The notes below the pieces were generated by a model. That model saw only the letters and a program-made list of their open reading frames with translations. It did not search any database and had not been told where the DNA came from. From positions 186,001 to 250,000 of the forward strand of contig NW_026251732.1 of NCBI RefSeq assembly GCF_025024155.1: DNA of 64,000 nt, written 5' to 3'. The number at the start of each line of letters is the position of its first letter. Position 1 is the first letter of the stretch. The stretch comes from Gamsiella multidivaricata (Eukaryota > Mortierellomycota > Mortierellomycetes > Mortierellales > Mortierellaceae). The translations under genes were made by a program, and so were the position numbers. Below, piece after piece: positions 30,954 through 40,462 of the stretch.

Positions 30954-30975
30954 GAAGCGATGGCAGGAGGATAAG

Positions 30976-31244
30976 GGAGTGGCCGACGGTAATGGCACAG
31001 GAGCGATGATGATACAAAGGCGAAGAGGATACAAAGGCAAGGGCGGGGATGGTGATGATGAGAAAGAATCGAGAGCGCGTAGCGCACCTGCGCAAATCAA
31101 AATGTAGTTTTGCCACCTCTCCTTTATTTTTGGGTGCCTTGGTCTTTGCCACTGCTCCCACACCCGCTCTCGTACCTTCCTATTTTACTTTGCCGCTCGC
31201 CTTCGCCTCTAGCATCACTCCTACGCCCTCATCGCCTTTGCCAC
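30976..31244. other. spacer, no gene seen
   Basis: Contains GATGATGATAC-type simple sequence and no supported exon. Confidence 0.45.
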
Positions 31245-31258
31245 AGCACCCCATCTGT

Positions 31259-31290
<32 letters not shown>

Positions 31291-31570
31291 TTAACATAAA
31301 TCCCCATGAGCACAAGACGCATGGTCCGCAAAGGCCTTGAAGCCATAGATGCCTTCCATGCACGGCAGAGCCGCATCCCCTACCAACTATGTTGGCTTGA
31401 GGCGTCAAATTCATAACCCATGTCGCATAGCTAGCCTAACCTAACTCCTGCGTGACCTGTTGCGCGATACACGTCTCCTAATCCAGATCCAATGTTAATA
31501 AAGTTGTTTTTAACCGAATAACCCCTCCATTATGTCCAACTTCCCTCGCCCCAAGCACCCCATCTGTAAA
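31245..31570 (-). mobile_element. 292-bp 5'-truncated LINE (family 1)
   Basis: The T run at 31262-31289 is the poly(A) tail of a minus-strand insert that ends at 31553. AGCACCCCATCTGTAAA lies at both 31245-31261 and 31554-31570, a 17-bp target duplication. The sequence matches the 3' end of the LINE at 9715-12333 without the solo LTR. Only 3' UTR and the last few codons remain. Confidence 0.9.
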
Positions 31571-31602
31571 CCAAATGCGCAGCCACGTGTAGTCGTTTAC
31601 GC

Positions 31603-31641
<39 letters not shown>

Positions 31642-31837
31642 CAACTTGTCTCTCGAGTCAATTGACTCTGCGAATCTATCAGACTAACTAGCAAAGATCT
31701 ACTATCGCTGTCCTCACCACCAAAGCGGAACCGATCCACAGTCGCCAAAAGACAGGTCACATTCCCCGGGCCTGCCCCTAGGGCCTGCGCAACAATTGCC
31801 ACACCTCATCAGTGTGTTAAAAGCTGAAAACACCTTG

Positions 31838-34800
31838 TTACAAGAAGGGTATCTTCCCCATCCCCTCCATAGTTGTCAACCGCCTCCTCCCTTGCAGGCA
31901 ATCCAGCAGTGTCCGATCCGCTGCGTCTGGGTCAAGCACGGGGCCAGGGCAGCTCCCGTTTACATGGTCAGCGAGTAATGCACCACACGGACATTGGTCA
32001 TCGTCGCTAATGTATCCATACCCATCACTCCAGTCCCCTCTCGGTCCCTTGTATGGAGTTCGTTTCATCTTGGCTGTGATCCCCCATTCTCGCTCTCGAG
32101 CAATGGTGGCCTTGCAGCGTGGTTTCCAGATCAGCTCCGTAGCTTTCTCCTCAATAAAGCCGACGAACTTGTGAATGACCTGGCGCGCAATCGACGATGG
32201 CGAGGTAAATAGACTGCCCCACTCCTTGATAAGGCTTACGGGTGTGATGCCACGGCATAAATCGCTGATGCTCCAGGTCAGATCCGGAGAGCGGTCATGA
32301 TACTCGTCGCCTTTGAGCATTGATCGGGTCCCGGCGATACAGGATAGACCTCGGATGTGGGTCTCGTTGTTAGGACAAACCCATCGAATGGGTTTCGGTG
32401 CAGCAGCGGCGGCTCCAGCGCGGATCCTATCACGCTCTTGCTGCTTCTTGCTGTTCTTGTTGTATGCGGTCGTTGCAGCTCGTCCCCACTTATCAATCTG
32501 CTGTAGCCCTTCGCGCCAGATCTCCTTGTGGACATCTCTAGTAGCACTGCACGTCCACAGGTGGTGGTTGTCTTCGTCCTGAACATCGCAGACGCAGCAG
32601 ACACGGTCAGGATATAGACTCGGGTGGCGAGCCTTCATGGTATTCAGGGTAGGCAGCATACCATGCAGCTTCTTAATATGATGTGTCCTCTGGGACGTAT
32701 CAGCAGCACTGCTGAAGAACGTGTGCACAGAACGCTTGTCGTGGACATGGGCAAGGGTGGACCGCCACTCCACGTCAGCAAGATCTGGTATCGCTCTCTT
32801 GACACGACGTTGGGTTGTCCAGGCCTGATGACGCCTGATTGTCGTCTGCTGCTTGAGTAACTGCCGCAGATCATGTTCCACAAAATGGTCGTGGCAATGT
32901 GCAAAAAAACGGATGTCTTGCTGCTCGCTTAAATCAACTGACCAGGGCATTGACTCGACTCGGACGGCGGCTGTCGCCACAGTGTCTGCAAGATTGTTGC
33001 CAGTGTTGGTGCTGTGCCCACGGATCCACCTCACCTCCACCGACCCAGGCCGATCATGGACAATTTTGTGTAGTGCTGCCCAGTGTCCGGAGTACGTACT
33101 ACGGAACCGCTTACGAGGTAACGTGTCCGCACGGGAACGCACAAGCTGCTGGTATTGTTGCACGACCGCTTGGTTGTCGAGCTCCACAATAATGTTTTGG
33201 TCTGGTGGTGCAGATAGGATGGCAGCTAGGAGACCTATGAGTTCTGCTTTTGCTGAAGAAGCGTACCCGTCTGTGCGGCCCTGCACACACCTGACCACGG
33301 GCTGCGATCGATCAACGACCCCAAAGGCCATGGCTACGTCTTCTTGACCAGTGTTAATTAAAGAGCCATCGGAGGAGATGACTCGCGGTGCTGTGTTGTC
33401 GACAGGAGATTCTCGCAGCTGTGACACAGCAACTGCCTCAGCGTGTGATAAGCTGACTGGTCCAATTGTGGTTCTGTCTGGATATAATGTGCCCACCTCC
33501 TCAGACAGCTGGTGTACAGGCAGCAATGGATACGTTTGGCGTTGAGGCTGTAGACGCAACTCTCGTTGTTGTTGACGCTGTAGTCGACGTTCGCTGTTAC
33601 GCAGGCGTCGGCGCTCCCGTGCCTGCTGGGTACCGTACTGGGCATGTATCGCTTGCGATGCACGTGCGCGTTGTGAGTTGATGTCTTGCAAAAGTGCTTT
33701 TCTGCGCCGAGCAGCAGAGTCTAAGGCAGCCTGTGCGCGTCCTCGTAGGCGAGCCAGGACGGTGTGATACTGCGCGCTGTTAAGATCCAAGAGTGGTGAA
33801 AGGCTGCGGACAGAGGTACGGCTGGCTATCTCGTATCGCCTGTGATTGGCGCGCGAAGCACGGTGCACGCTGTTGACCTTTTGTTGTAAATCGCTGGTGA
33901 TGGCGGCGCTTTCGGTATTGTATGCAGCATGGGCGCCCTTAATTTTCAATCCACACCTGTCTGCGAGGCGAGAGAGTGCAGCATCTCTGCTGGTAGCAAT
34001 TGCAGCGAGGCTGGGAACAACTTGTACCCCATTGTCCGCAGTACTGGGCGCCTGAGGTTGGGCGGGCCCCGTTGGCCACGTGATGAGAGACAAGGCAGCA
34101 ACTGTGTGTGTGTTTGTTTGTGAGAAAAATATTTCTGTTGGGTCAAAGTCCTCGCGCGAGGTGCCGTTCGCAGGTTGCTTTCCTTTGTCCTTCTTCTCCT
34201 CCGACATGCACCTCTCCTCTTCCTCCTCATCACTGACATGTCGCTCAACATCAGCATCAGAAGATTCATGGACTGTAGGTGTCACAGATTCCATAGCAGC
34301 GAGACGAGCCAGGGCTTCGGCACGTCGTCTTGCTCGAGGGTCAACTAGCGGTTCGTCCTCGGACTCATTACTGGGAGCAGGAGAGGGACAGAGCCGAGTC
34401 TGGGCAGTCGGAGGCGCACTAGCAACAGCACCTTCCCCTGCTTGGTCGTGGACAACACCGTCGTCGTCGGGACGGTTGTCGTAGTTGTCGACATCGCCAG
34501 CACGTAGCGCATCATTGGTTGCTGGAATGCAGATATGGCGACGTAGACTATCGTACCATTGTCGTGGCCTGTTTTTGATATACAGCCTTTGCTTCAGCTC
34601 GGCCCAGCTTGCCAGGGCAGTACCATCAGCGGTGGCCACATCGAGTAGGCGTGTCACACCGTCAATACTGAGTTGACGTGCAACTTTTCGGTACACCTTC
34701 GGGGGCAGAAGGAGGGCGATCAAGGGATTTGGATCAGGAGTGCTTGATGGCTGGCCAAAAACAATCTGGCGGCTGCACATGAGACGGCACACATGGCCCA

Positions 34801-37243
34801 GGAAGTTGTGTTTGGTGAACTGGGCTCCAACAGCAGGCAGCTGGCAAGGCGGGACAGGCAAACGGCACTCAGCCTGGTGCGCCAAGGATCTTGCTTCCAT
34901 AACCTGACCCACAAGCCCTGGATCGTTGAACCGAAGCAATGCAGTAGAGATCTGCTCCTCCTCCTGCACGTCTCCAAGGTGTCGAAGTCCGTAGAGGCGT
35001 CGATGGAACAGGATGCTGTTAGGCGTACCTTTCGGCAAGCCGACCTTCTGCCGAACCATACCTGCATATTGGCCAATAATCTTGGTAAGCTCTTGGTCTG
35101 AGAGAATGGTTGTCGTGAGGCGGTATAGAATGCGCGGGATGAGCACATTGTTGACGATGAAAATTGCCTGCTTGTCTGTGATAGCTTTCCTGGATAGCAG
35201 TTGACACATGGACTTGACCTCCTGCTGCACGAGTTGACGGGTGTGTGTGCCTTTGCCATCAGCGGAGAACCAGACACCAAGCATTCTGGCAGCCGTCGCT
35301 TGAGGAAGTGCCTCGATGATGTCGTCACCAAGTTGGACAGTGTGATCACCTGTGGTAGGGTTGACGACCAATAGTTCTGTCTTTTTTGGATTGATCTCGA
35401 TGGAGTTCAAGGAGAAGAAACTCATCGCAATTTCAATGATCTCTTGCATACTTTCACGGTTAGGTGCTGCCCAGGTTGTATCGTCTACAAAGGCCAATGC
35501 GGCAATAAAGAGCTGCGGATCCGGGAGCGCAGGCTGCGGGAAATGGAGATGATGGTGTTCAGCCAAGGCAGCCTTGCGCATGACCGGATACCCAAGCCCG
35601 GAATCCATGACCACACTCAGCAAGATTTCGTACGAGATGCGCCAAAACAACGGACATTCTACCCCGCCCTGATCCAGACCGCACTGTGGACTGTACTCCT
35701 CCGTGAGCCCGAAAGCCGTCAGGATCTGGTTTTTCTTGGAGGCCGCAATCGTCAAGCAGAATTGAATGAAGCTAGGGTGGATCTTGAGGTGGCGCATTCC
35801 ACGTTCGAGCATGCCGTCGGGACCACATGAGACAGAGTCGAAGCAGCGGCGCATATCCTGGAACAGCACCCACAGCTCTTTGTTGAATTCTCTGGCGTCC
35901 TCCATAACCGAGTTGAGAATGTGTATCGGGTCCTTTGTCATTGTGCCCTTCATGACCGAGAAGTTTGGTCCGCGTAAAACGCTGTGGCGTGCGAATATGG
36001 CTGTAAGGCGGTTGACCAAGATCGTGAACAGGATCTTCCTCGCGTGCTCTAGCAGGGCTATCGGACGGACCTCGCTGATCTTGCCAGTCCAGGACGGACC
36101 TTTCGGGATGCAATAGATGAGGCCCTTGAGCCACACCGTGGGCAAAGTGCATTGTGCAATGCTGGCCTGCACAAGGACGACAAAAACCGAGAAAGCAATC
36201 GGTCCGAGGTGCTTCAGTAGGTCTCCAGACAGCCCTGATATGCCTGGGGCCTTGTTAGTAGGTGCAGATTGTAGAGCAGCAGCTACCTCTTCACGGGATG
36301 GTGTTTCCATGAGGGCGTCATACCAACTCTCATCAATGTCGGCCCGTGGTTGGTAAGCATCTACCCATCGCCCCTCCAATGGCTTGCAGACGCGTTCAGC
36401 ATGAAATGTGTCGCAAAAATACTGACGAACCCTTTGCTTGATTTCTGTTGGATCATCTGTCACATAGAGGCCAGCATCGTCATTCTCCACAACGAGGTGG
36501 TCTAAATGAATCCGGCCGGACGAAACCTCCAGAATGCTGCGGATCGTCTGCCGTGTGCGCGCCTCGAAGTTGATATCTCGACGGTCGATGTGGTCGTTGA
36601 TGATCATTTGTCGGTGCGCATTTAGATACTCACGGTGGGCGAGGCGAGCAGCACGCCACGTTGTCTTCACAGTCTCGAGCCAGGCCTCCCATCTGGCAGG
36701 ATTATCGTTGGCGTCGGGGATCGGGCCAAGACCAAGCTCGGCACCATTAGCAGCGTACCATTTGTGTATCTCTCTGCGCGTCAGGTTCTTGAGTGCGTCG
36801 TCAGAGACATGTTGGTCGATGAATGCGCTGCGGACGGAACGAATGATATATCCAAGGTCACTGGTCTTCGCCTGGAGCCGATCTTCATCGCGACGGGGTT
36901 GCGGGACACCTCCAGTCTTGACAGAGGGAAGGTGCGCATAGGCAGCCGACATCACGATGGAGTGAAAGCGGTCCCACACCGGATCGAGAGGTAGCGTCTG
37001 GAGGAGCTCAGGCGATGCGTATGTTGTTTCTGGATCACCTTGGAGATATTCCGCGAGTCCATAAGACTCCAGTTGACCGTAGAGGGGAAGAAACTCTTCC
37101 ACTTGGCTTGAAAAATCAGACCACTGTTCCTCGCTTGCAGCGTCGACCAGGATCTTTTTGCTCTTCACGCAGTGGGCTGACCGGATATGATGTGGGTTGG
37201 GTGACCAAGGTGTGGACGTCGAAAGTAGCCGCAACCAAAGCAT
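31838..37243 (-). CDS. LINE ORF2: reverse transcriptase-RNase H (1801 codons)
   Basis: The frame is open for 5.4 kb. Reverse transcriptase occupies about residues 330-760: APGISGLSGDLLKHLG, VRPIALLEHARKILF and the active site ALAFVDDTTWAA (FVDD near residue 583, at 35471-35500). A long Ser/acidic linker follows, then an Arg/Gln-rich coiled coil (ARERRRLRNSERRLQRQQQR). RNase H comes next: VISSDGSLINTG, KAELIGLLAAIL, VELDNQAVVQQY and GNNLADTVATAA. The tail has KKLHGMLPTLNTMKARHP and CCVCDVQDEDNHHLWTC. It performs target-primed reverse transcription. It must join the endonuclease frame by a +1 shift near 37150-37160 (CAAAAAG on the minus strand). Its own first Met at 37243 is probably not a real start. 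Confidence 0.88.
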   Translation of the reverse strand: MLWLRLLSTSTPWSPNPHHIRSAHCVKSKKILVDAASEEQWSDFSSQVEEFLPLYGQLESYGLAEYLQGDPETTYASPELLQTLPLDPVWDRFHSIVMSAAYAHLPSVKTGGVPQPRRDEDRLQAKTSDLGYIIRSVRSAFIDQHVSDDALKNLTRREIHKWYAANGAELGLGPIPDANDNPARWEAWLETVKTTWRAARLAHREYLNAHRQMIINDHIDRRDINFEARTRQTIRSILEVSSGRIHLDHLVVENDDAGLYVTDDPTEIKQRVRQYFCDTFHAERVCKPLEGRWVDAYQPRADIDESWYDALMETPSREEVAAALQSAPTNKAPGISGLSGDLLKHLGPIAFSVFVVLVQASIAQCTLPTVWLKGLIYCIPKGPSWTGKISEVRPIALLEHARKILFTILVNRLTAIFARHSVLRGPNFSVMKGTMTKDPIHILNSVMEDAREFNKELWVLFQDMRRCFDSVSCGPDGMLERGMRHLKIHPSFIQFCLTIAASKKNQILTAFGLTEEYSPQCGLDQGGVECPLFWRISYEILLSVVMDSGLGYPVMRKAALAEHHHLHFPQPALPDPQLFIAALAFVDDTTWAAPNRESMQEIIEIAMSFFSLNSIEINPKKTELLVVNPTTGDHTVQLGDDIIEALPQATAARMLGVWFSADGKGTHTRQLVQQEVKSMCQLLSRKAITDKQAIFIVNNVLIPRILYRLTTTILSDQELTKIIGQYAGMVRQKVGLPKGTPNSILFHRRLYGLRHLGDVQEEEQISTALLRFNDPGLVGQVMEARSLAHQAECRLPVPPCQLPAVGAQFTKHNFLGHVCRLMCSRQIVFGQPSSTPDPNPLIALLLPPKVYRKVARQLSIDGVTRLLDVATADGTALASWAELKQRLYIKNRPRQWYDSLRRHICIPATNDALRAGDVDNYDNRPDDDGVVHDQAGEGAVASAPPTAQTRLCPSPAPSNESEDEPLVDPRARRRAEALARLAAMESVTPTVHESSDADVERHVSDEEEEERCMSEEKKDKGKQPANGTSREDFDPTEIFFSQTNTHTVAALSLITWPTGPAQPQAPSTADNGVQVVPSLAAIATSRDAALSRLADRCGLKIKGAHAAYNTESAAITSDLQQKVNSVHRASRANHRRYEIASRTSVRSLSPLLDLNSAQYHTVLARLRGRAQAALDSAARRRKALLQDINSQRARASQAIHAQYGTQQARERRRLRNSERRLQRQQQRELRLQPQRQTYPLLPVHQLSEEVGTLYPDRTTIGPVSLSHAEAVAVSQLRESPVDNTAPRVISSDGSLINTGQEDVAMAFGVVDRSQPVVRCVQGRTDGYASSAKAELIGLLAAILSAPPDQNIIVELDNQAVVQQYQQLVRSRADTLPRKRFRSTYSGHWAALHKIVHDRPGSVEVRWIRGHSTNTGNNLADTVATAAVRVESMPWSVDLSEQQDIRFFAHCHDHFVEHDLRQLLKQQTTIRRHQAWTTQRRVKRAIPDLADVEWRSTLAHVHDKRSVHTFFSSAADTSQRTHHIKKLHGMLPTLNTMKARHPSLYPDRVCCVCDVQDEDNHHLWTCSATRDVHKEIWREGLQQIDKWGRAATTAYNKNSKKQQERDRIRAGAAAAAPKPIRWVCPNNETHIRGLSCIAGTRSMLKGDEYHDRSPDLTWSISDLCRGITPVSLIKEWGSLFTSPSSIARQVIHKFVGFIEEKATELIWKPRCKATIAREREWGITAKMKRTPYKGPRGDWSDGYGYISDDDQCPCGALLADHVNGSCPGPVLDPDAADRTLLDCLQGRRRLTTMEGMGKIPFL

Positions 37244-38027
37244 GGTCGGATCGGATAGGGGCCACTAGGTGAGAGGATTTGACCTCGAGCAGGAATCCAG
37301 CGAGGTCATTGGAAACCCACACCATGTCTAGACGGCTAACGTCGCGGAAAGTGAAGAGTGGCGTCGTCGGATGTAGGAGGCGGAACGAGTCCGTGAAGTT
37401 GCGTGTGGTGAGCCATGTGAAGAGTGATAACTCCGGAACCGTAGACGTATGATCGGTAGAGGAGCGGTCGATAGAGGGATTGACAACACCATTAAAATCG
37501 CCAAGCAGAATGACCCTGACTCCTTTTGTTCGAAGGGACTCGACCTGGTTTTTGACCCAGAGAATGATGCGGTTGTGCTCGACGCGTGTGTCGGAGGAAA
37601 GTGTGGGGACATAACAATTGATCACGGCTAGCTGCAGACCTCGCTTGAAGCCAAACAGAGCCATGACCCCCCTCCCATTTTCATCATGAGAGGAGGAGAT
37701 AAGAAATTTGAACCAGTCATGTGTAATCAGGAGACCAACACCCTTGCCGTGGTGATTTGCAGAGGTGTGTTCCCAGATTCCCATGTAGGCGCATTTGTGA
37801 GGGCGCGGTAGAAGGTGTCGTTCTTTAGATTTGGGTACTTTCGTCTCTTGTACCCCGATGATGTCCAGCCCCTGCTGAACACCAATTTCGCATAATGAAG
37901 AAAAAAAATTGTCGGACATGCCTCCACAAACGTTAATGGAGGCAGCACTGAAAGTGTGGAATGGGTCGTTAAGAAATGCAGGGTCCAAGTGGCCCGTGCG
38001 GTAATCGAGATCGGGTGTATCAATCAT
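37116..38027 (-). CDS. LINE ORF2 5' part: AP-type endonuclease
   Basis: Exonuclease-endonuclease-phosphatase motifs are present in order: ASINVCGG, GVQETKVPKS (catalytic Glu), ILLGDFNGVVN (Asp and Asn), SRLDMVWVS and SDHALVAATF (Asp/His). This domain nicks the target to prime reverse transcription. The ATG at 38027-38025 shares its A with the ORF1 stop (TAATG on the minus strand). The frame ends at 37116; homology continues in the RT frame, so a one-base change or recoding separates the two. Confidence 0.87.
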   Translation of the reverse strand: MIDTPDLDYRTGHLDPAFLNDPFHTFSAASINVCGGMSDNFFSSLCEIGVQQGLDIIGVQETKVPKSKERHLLPRPHKCAYMGIWEHTSANHHGKGVGLLITHDWFKFLISSSHDENGRGVMALFGFKRGLQLAVINCYVPTLSSDTRVEHNRIILWVKNQVESLRTKGVRVILLGDFNGVVNPSIDRSSTDHTSTVPELSLFTWLTTRNFTDSFRLLHPTTPLFTFRDVSRLDMVWVSNDLAGFLLEVKSSHLVAPIRSDHALVAATFDVHTLVTQPTSYPVSPLREEQKDPGRRCKRGTVV

Positions 38028-40030
38028 TACAAATCCTCTTCTGCCTGGTTACACTCCGCTGGGAGGAGGCGCTGTAGGGCATTACCCTGGTCTTGGATGC
38101 ATTCCTGTTGAACTTTGTTGATCCCAAGAATCCGGTTTACTTCAGCAAGGTGGCCGCGTGCAGTATTCTCTGCGCTCTCAACTCGTTCATTGGCCTCCTT
38201 CAACTCGCGCTGTAGCTGCGCAATGGCCTGCTCCTTGTCCATTTTTGCAGGAGCCATAGATTCACCAGACCCATCTGATCCACTGAGGGAACGATAATGG
38301 CGTTTGCCGACAGTGATTGCGGACTCGGCAGTTGGAGCCATATATGGTGCGATCACAACCTGAGCGGCGACGACAGCTGGTACGTCCTCCATCTCATTGT
38401 CCTGGTGAGTGTGCTGAGGATTGGGGATTGCGTGTTGTTTTTGTAGCAATTGAATTACAGTATCGAGCTTTGATTCGAGTCGCCCAATGCGCTGCTGCAT
38501 GATCTGCCATCCCTGCTGCATGGCCTCCCATTCCTGCTGTTGCTTGTCAATACGGCGGCTGAGTACCGCTTGAAGTTGCTGCATAGCGGCGTGCTCCTCT
38601 CGCCACGATTTGGTGGCGCCCATTGTCGCAGTAGTAGAAGCGACGGAAGCACCGGCACTGTTATTGGTAGTAGTAGGTTTGTTGGCCGAGGTCGAACTGA
38701 CTGCAGCCGTGTTGGTTCTCTCCACACCCTTGCCTTTGTTCGTTAGGGCACCTTTGTAGTCCATGGCTTTCGCCTGGATGGTAGCGGCCGCTTTTTTGGA
38801 TACCGGGTGGGTTGAAGAGCTCTGGGACGAGGAAGATCGTGGAGAGGGGGTTGTCTGGCTGGTCGACCTGGATGGCGACGTTACCTTAGACGGACTAGTG
38901 GTAATTCCTCGAATGGCCATCGTGTTTGCCTTGCGTGCAGCCTGCAGCTTTTTGCGCAACTGGAGGACCTCGCAAGCTGGTTGGCCATGGTTGGGGCTGC
39001 CACAGGTGCGGCAGGTGCGCTGGGTTGCCTCGGTCCATTCGGTGTCTTTGCCCTCAATTTGGAACACCCTGTTGATCACACGCTCCCGCTGCGCCGCGGT
39101 AGAGAAATAAACGAATGCCTCAGGAAGGCGACGTTTGGTTGCCGTGCTCAGTGGCATGGAGATAGAGTGCACCGAAGCCTCTCCGTTGGGTGCTGGGATG
39201 GTCTGGAACAATTCCAGGACGTCCAAAGGTGTGTACCACGCTGGAAGGTGCGCGAGCTTCATCGTAAGCTCGCTATTGAAGGGGCAAGGATGGTCGCCCA
39301 GGTGAGTGACAGCTCCAGAGTCCTTGCCGATGATCACATACGTAACTTTTTCCTCTATCATCCTAGTGACAGCGGTGGGGTTGGCGAATGTGACTCGCGC
39401 GGTAGCCATGGAGTGGGTTTTGTTGAAACCCATTTCAACGGAGCGGACCACGCCCCATCTGCCCATGGCAGCGTAGACCTGGTCCTCCTTGGTATTCCAG
39501 GCGATGTTGTTGAGGCGCACAACTTGGCTTTCTTTAGCCTTTTGCCTGGTTGTGGTGTACTCCTGGAAATGAGTCCTCACTGGTTTGCCGTCTTCGTCCA
39601 TGTTAGTGAAACCGCAACGAAGGGCGGCCTGTAGTTGGTCACTCGTGCCGACCTCAAAGACGACGGTTGGGATAAGGACCATGGGGTCATCGTCCACGAA
39701 ATACTCCATGGCCCCTTGTCCAATAATTGTTGCCTTTTTACTCAAGACCGTGTTGATGTCGATCATGAGATTTGGTAGGTAGGGACGCCTGCCTTCACAG
39801 ATTGCAGAGGCAGGGATCATCAGCCAGTGCCGGCGACGCCTGGAAACAATGGTGAAATCCTTGGCGGGAGTCATCTCCTCCAAGGATTGAGTGGGTTCAG
39901 GTGTGCCAGCAGAAGATGCTGGGAGCTGGGTGTAAACCTCGTCAGAGGCCACAATAGGGCTCGACCCTTCAGTGCCCTCCATAGGCTCGTCCGGGTCGTG
40001 ATCGGTAAAACCTCGAGGAGGCATATCCAA
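38027..40030 (-). CDS. LINE ORF1 RNA-binding protein (667 aa)
   Basis: An RRM-like fold appears at about residues 167-225 (VVRLNNIAWNTKEDQVYAAM then ATARVTFANPTAV), and a second RRM-like unit at about 255-320 (KLAHLPAWYTPLDVLELFQT). A CCHC zinc knuckle CRTCGSPNHGQPAC follows near 340-353 (C-x2-C-x4-H-x4-C). The C-terminal third is Ser/Thr-rich, then forms coiled coils (LQAVLSRRIDKQQQEWEAMQ and QLQRELKEANERVESAENTA). ORF1 proteins package LINE RNA. The frame is intact, and its TAA overlaps the ORF2 ATG. Confidence 0.85.
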   Translation of the reverse strand: MDMPPRGFTDHDPDEPMEGTEGSSPIVASDEVYTQLPASSAGTPEPTQSLEEMTPAKDFTIVSRRRRHWLMIPASAICEGRRPYLPNLMIDINTVLSKKATIIGQGAMEYFVDDDPMVLIPTVVFEVGTSDQLQAALRCGFTNMDEDGKPVRTHFQEYTTTRQKAKESQVVRLNNIAWNTKEDQVYAAMGRWGVVRSVEMGFNKTHSMATARVTFANPTAVTRMIEEKVTYVIIGKDSGAVTHLGDHPCPFNSELTMKLAHLPAWYTPLDVLELFQTIPAPNGEASVHSISMPLSTATKRRLPEAFVYFSTAAQRERVINRVFQIEGKDTEWTEATQRTCRTCGSPNHGQPACEVLQLRKKLQAARKANTMAIRGITTSPSKVTSPSRSTSQTTPSPRSSSSQSSSTHPVSKKAAATIQAKAMDYKGALTNKGKGVERTNTAAVSSTSANKPTTTNNSAGASVASTTATMGATKSWREEHAAMQQLQAVLSRRIDKQQQEWEAMQQGWQIMQQRIGRLESKLDTVIQLLQKQHAIPNPQHTHQDNEMEDVPAVVAAQVVIAPYMAPTAESAITVGKRHYRSLSGSDGSGESMAPAKMDKEQAIAQLQRELKEANERVESAENTARGHLAEVNRILGINKVQQECIQDQGNALQRLLPAECNQAEEDL

Positions 40031-40382
40031 GAGGTTGGACCGCGAAAGCGAAAAGAAAAAATATAAAAAATAAAAGGGTTGCTAAAATCTGATGGGCCTC
40101 AGATGATGGCGAATGGGAGAGTGAATCTCTAGAAAAAGAGATGGGAATGACCGCCTCAGAGAGCGGAATGAGAAAATCACAAGGAACCGGACTGGTATCC
40201 TCGCACGAACGAACAAAAGTGTAAAAGACGTTTTGAAGTTGCTATAACCGATGTGTACGGAAGGAAGAGTGCCTCCGGCGTGCAAATAAAGGGCATGTGC
40301 AAATAAGGATGTGTGCAATTAGAGATATGTGGCTGTGTGCGGCATATGTAGGCTCGTAGGCCGCTGCACTACAAGACGATAA
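40031..40382. other. LINE 5' region and tRNA upstream flank
   Basis: No exon. CGCCTC...GAG-type inverted sequence near 40150 may belong to the LINE 5' UTR. The LINE boundary is not visible. Confidence 0.4.
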
Positions 40383-40454
40383 AGCAAAGTCGCCCAGAGG
40401 AAGAGCGCTGGGCTCATAACCCAGAGGTCGGTGGATCGAAACCACCCTTTGCTA
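40383..40454 (+). tRNA. initiator tRNA-Met (CAT)
   Basis: Seven-base acceptor stem AGCAAAG/CTTTGCT, anticodon arm CTGGG-CTCATAA-CCCAG, and T arm GGTGG-ATCGAAA-CCACC. Eukaryotic initiator features are clear: A1-U72 pair, three G-C pairs next to the anticodon loop, and A54/A60 in the T loop. The D stem has one mismatch. No intron. TTTT at 40459-40462 is the RNA polymerase III terminator. The 3' end matches the chromovirus primer-binding site. Confidence 0.95.
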
Positions 40455-40458
40455 CATC

Positions 40459-40462
40459 TTTT
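40459..40462 (+). terminator. RNA polymerase III T-run terminator
   Basis: TTTT five bases after the tRNA discriminator base. Confidence 0.8.

Larger units (their letters stand above)
31606..40380 (-). mobile_element. near-full-length LINE (family 2), two ORFs
   Basis: A 32-base T run (31606-31637) is the poly(A) tail on the minus strand. ORF2 (RT, linker, RNase H, Cys/His) ends at 31838, the AP endonuclease frame spans 37116-38027, and ORF1 spans 38027-40030. The 5' UTR extends an unknown distance toward the tRNA gene at 40383; 40380 is an upper limit. One frame change separates endonuclease from RT. RNase H in ORF2 suggests a Tad1-like or related clade. I could not find a target duplication, so the 5' end is not fixed. 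Confidence 0.85.

Noticed and set aside
30380..30980. CRISPR-like array (21-bp repeats)
   Set aside because: Units are contiguous without spacers and the genome is eukaryotic; it is a minisatellite split by an LTR.
31590..31606. Target duplication for the large LINE
   Set aside because: The 17 bases before its poly(T), including GTTTACGCGAC, were not found again near 40.0-40.6 kb, so the 5' boundary stays open.
34720..35349. 209-codon minus frame inside LINE ORF2
   Set aside because: It overlaps the RT reading frame in another phase and has no independent motif.
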